Assembly: GCA_947488235.1 (NCBI GenBank)
Contig: CANLAQ010000001.1
Coordinates: forward strand, 48,812 to 112,811
DNA: 64,000 nt
Direction: 5' to 3'
From: Flavobacteriales bacterium
Lineage (GTDB): Bacteria > Bacteroidota > Bacteroidia > Flavobacteriales_D > Crocinitomicaceae
Position numbers and translations under genes: made by a program. The stretch's first letter is position 1, and the number at the start of each line of letters is the position of its first letter. The notes beneath the pieces were generated by a model. The model worked only from the letters and a program-made list of their open reading frames with translations, ran no database searches and was not told where the DNA came from. Shown in pieces: positions 61,568 through 64,000 of the stretch.

Positions 61568-63652
61568 ATGAAATCAATTTTATATACCCTATTCATTCTT
61601 CTGTCTTCCAATTTATTTGCCCAAATCGACAGATCTGTAATGCCAAAACCTGGCAAAGCACCCATAATTAACATAAATGATTCTCAAGTCTTTACACTTC
61701 CTAATGGAATCACTGTTATTGTTTCTGAGAACCATAAAATCCCTAAGGTTTCGTTTGACTTAAGAATGGGATCTGATCCAAAACTTGAAGGTCGTCTTGC
61801 TGGTTTATCTGATTTAGCTGGATCGCTTTTGCTTTCTGGAACTACAACCAGAACAAAGGATCAGTTTGATAATGAAATTGATTATATCGGAGCTGACCTA
61901 AATGCTGATAAAAATTCGATTTTTCTTTCTTGCTTAACCAAACATGTAGACAATGGTTTATTATTAATGTCTGATGTATTTCTTAATGCCTCATTTCCTG
62001 AGGATGAATTTAATCGCATTAAAAAACAAAATGAATCTGGTCTCATGGCAGCAAAGTCAGATGCTGGTACCATGGCTCAAAATGCAATTTCGAAAATAAA
62101 CTTTCCTCAGCATCCTTATGGTGAAGTAATGACAGAAGCATCATTGAATGCTATTGAATTACAAGATGTGAAAGAGTACTTTAAAAATACTTTTACACCA
62201 AAAGGTGCTTACTTAGTAATCGTGGGTGATTTAAGCCTTCAAGAGGCAAGAAGACTAGCAATTAAGTATTTTGGTTCATGGTCTGGTCCTGAATCCTACT
62301 CAAATCAAACGGAGTCAGGTCAGAAGAATAAAGGTGACCGTGTGATTTTTGTAAACAAGCCAGGTGCGGTGCAATCTGTTGTTTATATTACTTTTCCGGT
62401 TGAAATTCATCCTGGAGATAAAAATCAATTGCCTTTGACTGTTTTAAATGGTATCTTAGGAGGTGGTGGATTTGGAACTCGATTGATGCACAATCTTCGA
62501 GAAGACAAAGCCTATACATATGGATGTTATTCTAGATTAAATATTACTGATAATGGTTCTTGGATCTCAGCAGGTGGTAATTTTAGAAATGCTGTTACCG
62601 ATTCGGCTATTACTGAAATACTAAATGAATTTAAAATCATTTCATCTGAAATAGTAAAAGACGATGAGTTGAACCTAATAAAATCCTCAATGAATGGAGA
62701 TTTCTCTAGATCTCTTGAGAGTCCTCAAACCATTGCGAGATTTGCCTATAATATTATTAAGAATCAATTAGACCCAGATTATTACAAATCCTACTTACAA
62801 CGCTTAGATGCAGTTTCGAAAGAAACTGTTTTGGAAATGGCTAAAACATATTTCAAGCCCTATGCATGTAATATAATTGTAGTTGGAAATGAAGAAGTAT
62901 TATCTAAAATAAAAGTTTTTGATGCGGATGGACAAATTGAATTTTTAGATGCTTTTGGCGAGGAGAAAAAACAAATACTACCTTCAGATATCAGTAAAGA
63001 AGAATTGGTTGAGCGATATTTATCTGCCGTAACCATGACTAAAACTGCTAAGGAAAGAACTAAAAAATTAAAGAAGGTAAAGACTTTCGTTCGCATTACC
63101 GACTTGAGTATTCCTGCAGTTCCAATTCCATTAAAAAGAACAGAATATTGGCTAGCACCCATGGTGGAAGCAGATAAGATGGAAGGGCAAGGAATGATCT
63201 TCCAAAAGTCTTATTTTGATGGTTCAAATGGTTTTAAATTTGACATGCAAGGAGGAAATACTCCATTTACCGAAGCAGAAATTGCTTCTAAAAAATTATC
63301 CTATGGTTTATTTCCTGAAATTAATTATGCTAAAAACGGAACACAATATGAAGTTTTAGGCATTGAAAATGTCTCAGGAAAAGATTGTTATGTTTTGAAA
63401 ACGAAGGACAATACAAGTGAAACATTCTCCTATTTCGAAATAGATACCTATTTAAAAGTAAAAACAATTTCTATCGAAAAGGATGGAGATAAAGTTCAAG
63501 AAGCTACAAGTACTTTTGGAGACTTTAAGTTGGTGAATGGTTTGCTATTTGCACACACTATTAACTTCAGTACTGAACAAGTTAATATTTCAGGTACAGT
63601 TTCTAAGATTGCAATCAATGAGAAAATTGATTTAAAGGATTTTAAAGAATAA
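61568..63652 (+). CDS. M16-family peptidase-like protein lacking HxxEH, with C-terminal extra domain
   Basis: The 694-residue protein has a signal peptide and two M16 half-domains (to ~470). The place of HxxEH reads 'GRLAGLSDLAGSLLLSG', so zinc ligands are missing, but the substrate-binding 'GGGFGTRLMHNLREDKAYTYG' is conserved. This fits an inactive partner that forms a heterodimer with the adjacent active M16 protein. The last ~190 residues add a beta-rich domain ('GMIFQKSYFDGSNGFKFD', 'YFEIDTYLKVKTISIE') resembling outer-membrane lipoprotein-sorting folds. A terminator follows directly. Confidence 0.88.
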   Translation: MKSILYTLFILLSSNLFAQIDRSVMPKPGKAPIININDSQVFTLPNGITVIVSENHKIPKVSFDLRMGSDPKLEGRLAGLSDLAGSLLLSGTTTRTKDQFDNEIDYIGADLNADKNSIFLSCLTKHVDNGLLLMSDVFLNASFPEDEFNRIKKQNESGLMAAKSDAGTMAQNAISKINFPQHPYGEVMTEASLNAIELQDVKEYFKNTFTPKGAYLVIVGDLSLQEARRLAIKYFGSWSGPESYSNQTESGQKNKGDRVIFVNKPGAVQSVVYITFPVEIHPGDKNQLPLTVLNGILGGGGFGTRLMHNLREDKAYTYGCYSRLNITDNGSWISAGGNFRNAVTDSAITEILNEFKIISSEIVKDDELNLIKSSMNGDFSRSLESPQTIARFAYNIIKNQLDPDYYKSYLQRLDAVSKETVLEMAKTYFKPYACNIIVVGNEEVLSKIKVFDADGQIEFLDAFGEEKKQILPSDISKEELVERYLSAVTMTKTAKERTKKLKKVKTFVRITDLSIPAVPIPLKRTEYWLAPMVEADKMEGQGMIFQKSYFDGSNGFKFDMQGGNTPFTEAEIASKKLSYGLFPEINYAKNGTQYEVLGIENVSGKDCYVLKTKDNTSETFSYFEIDTYLKVKTISIEKDGDKVQEATSTFGDFKLVNGLLFAHTINFSTEQVNISGTVSKIAINEKIDLKDFKE

Positions 63653-63665
63653 TTTAAATACTATC

Positions 63666-63691
63666 AAACGCCACTATTTGTGGCGTTTTTT
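63666..63691 (+). terminator. Rho-independent terminator after the M16 pair
   Basis: AAACGCCAC (63666-63674) pairs with GTGGCGTTT (63680-63688) across a 5-base loop, followed by a T-run. It is 14 bases from the M16 stop. Confidence 0.85.
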
Positions 63692-63701
63692 GATTTAACC
63701 C

Positions 63702-64000
63702 ATGATGAAAGAAAGATATTTTTTTATTTTTTTACTTTTAATTGGATCCAAGCTATTCGGACAAAACATATTAGTTTCCAGTGGGAATGTTTTTGAAGGC
63801 GAACCCTATCTGCTTGTAAATCCTCAAAATCAACAACATTTAGTTGCTGCTTGGATGGGTTTTCAATTGAATCAAAAAATAAGTATTAAAACATCTGTAT
63901 CATTAGACGGCGGAATCAATTGGTCAGTACCATCGGCTCAAAGTCACGAAGCACCGAACAATTCATCCGCAGATGTTTCCCTTTCTTTTAACTCATTAGG
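63702..64000 (+). CDS. Secreted BNR/sialidase-like protein, N-terminal part (runs off right edge)
   Basis: The ORF track omits this gene because it is cut by the window edge. From the ATG at 63702 an open frame runs to the end. It encodes a signal peptide ('ERYFFIFLLLIGSKLFGQ') and then 'GEPYLLVNPQNQQHLVAAWMG' and 'SIKTSVSLDGGINWSVP', typical of a BNR/sialidase-type beta-propeller with an Asp-box-like turn. About 99 residues are visible. Enzyme activity cannot be judged; a T9SS-exported surface protein is likely from the context. Confidence 0.65.
   Translation, partial: MMKERYFFIFLLLIGSKLFGQNILVSSGNVFEGEPYLLVNPQNQQHLVAAWMGFQLNQKISIKTSVSLDGGINWSVPSAQSHEAPNNSSADVSLSFNSL

Overview
The window is low-GC, gene-dense bacterial chromosome from a member of Bacteroidota, most likely the Flavobacteriales. 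Three kinds of evidence point there: several type IX secretion (T9SS) sorting domains of types A and B, PorT and PorP/SprF family proteins, and recurrent Bacteroidota-type -7 boxes (TAnnTTTG) in front of genes. Placement below order level is inference. No tRNA, rRNA, CRISPR array, insertion sequence or prophage was recognised, and no gene-free stretch exceeds 300 bases.

Layout. 1-4.2 kb: end of an M1 aminopeptidase, a small membrane protein, a DNA/RNA non-specific nuclease with a Cys/His-rich tail, and a PQQ-type sugar dehydrogenase-like T9SS substrate. 4.3-8.2 kb (minus strand): the accessory locus, read in transcription order as a DnaB-like helicase lacking the usual N-terminal domain, a retron msr-msd RNA bounded by perfect 10-bp a1/a2 repeats, a retron reverse transcriptase, and a sigma-54 activator with an RtcR/CARF-like sensor domain. 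8.4-14.7 kb: a FAD-linked oxidase, then a minus-strand operon fabG-hemB-hutH-membrane protein-SDR. 14.7-17 kb: YiiX-like hydrolase, cysC, rhodanese, DedA. 17-24.5 kb: a large T9SS type B protein, a sodium:solute symporter with a GlmU-like protein, and an M14 peptidase. 24.5-31.8 kb: trmD, aminotransferase, hldE-type kinase, menaquinone methyltransferase, porT, FAD dehydrogenase and mnmA. 32-38.5 kb: a three-gene minus-strand T9SS/gliding-type operon (type B giant protein, PorP/SprF, OmpA) closed by a strong terminator. 38.5-42.7 kb: guaA, LysM-PBP1-like protein, hemF. 42.8-64 kb: secA, a DUF2520-like protein, kdsC, class IV aminotransferase, rhomboid protease, L,D-transpeptidase, rpe, CvfB-like S1 protein, a long RluA-type synthase, phosphoribosyltransferase, murQ, formimidoylglutamase, NlpC/P60 hydrolase, an M16 peptidase pair, and the start of a secreted BNR/sialidase-like protein at the right edge.

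Most of the window is housekeeping: envelope, heme, translation and secretion genes. The part worth most attention is 4.3-8.3 kb. The sequence supports a complete retron (RNA plus reverse transcriptase) tightly flanked on the same strand by a truncated DnaB-type ATPase and a CARF-sigma-54 activator. A -24/-12-like site lies just upstream of the helicase's first ATG, and no exact housekeeping -7 box is present there. My hypothesis is an inducible retron: the activator senses an RNA or nucleotide signal and turns on helicase, retron RNA and reverse transcriptase, with the DnaB-like protein as candidate effector. I do not know of a described retron type with this composition, but I could not run a search.
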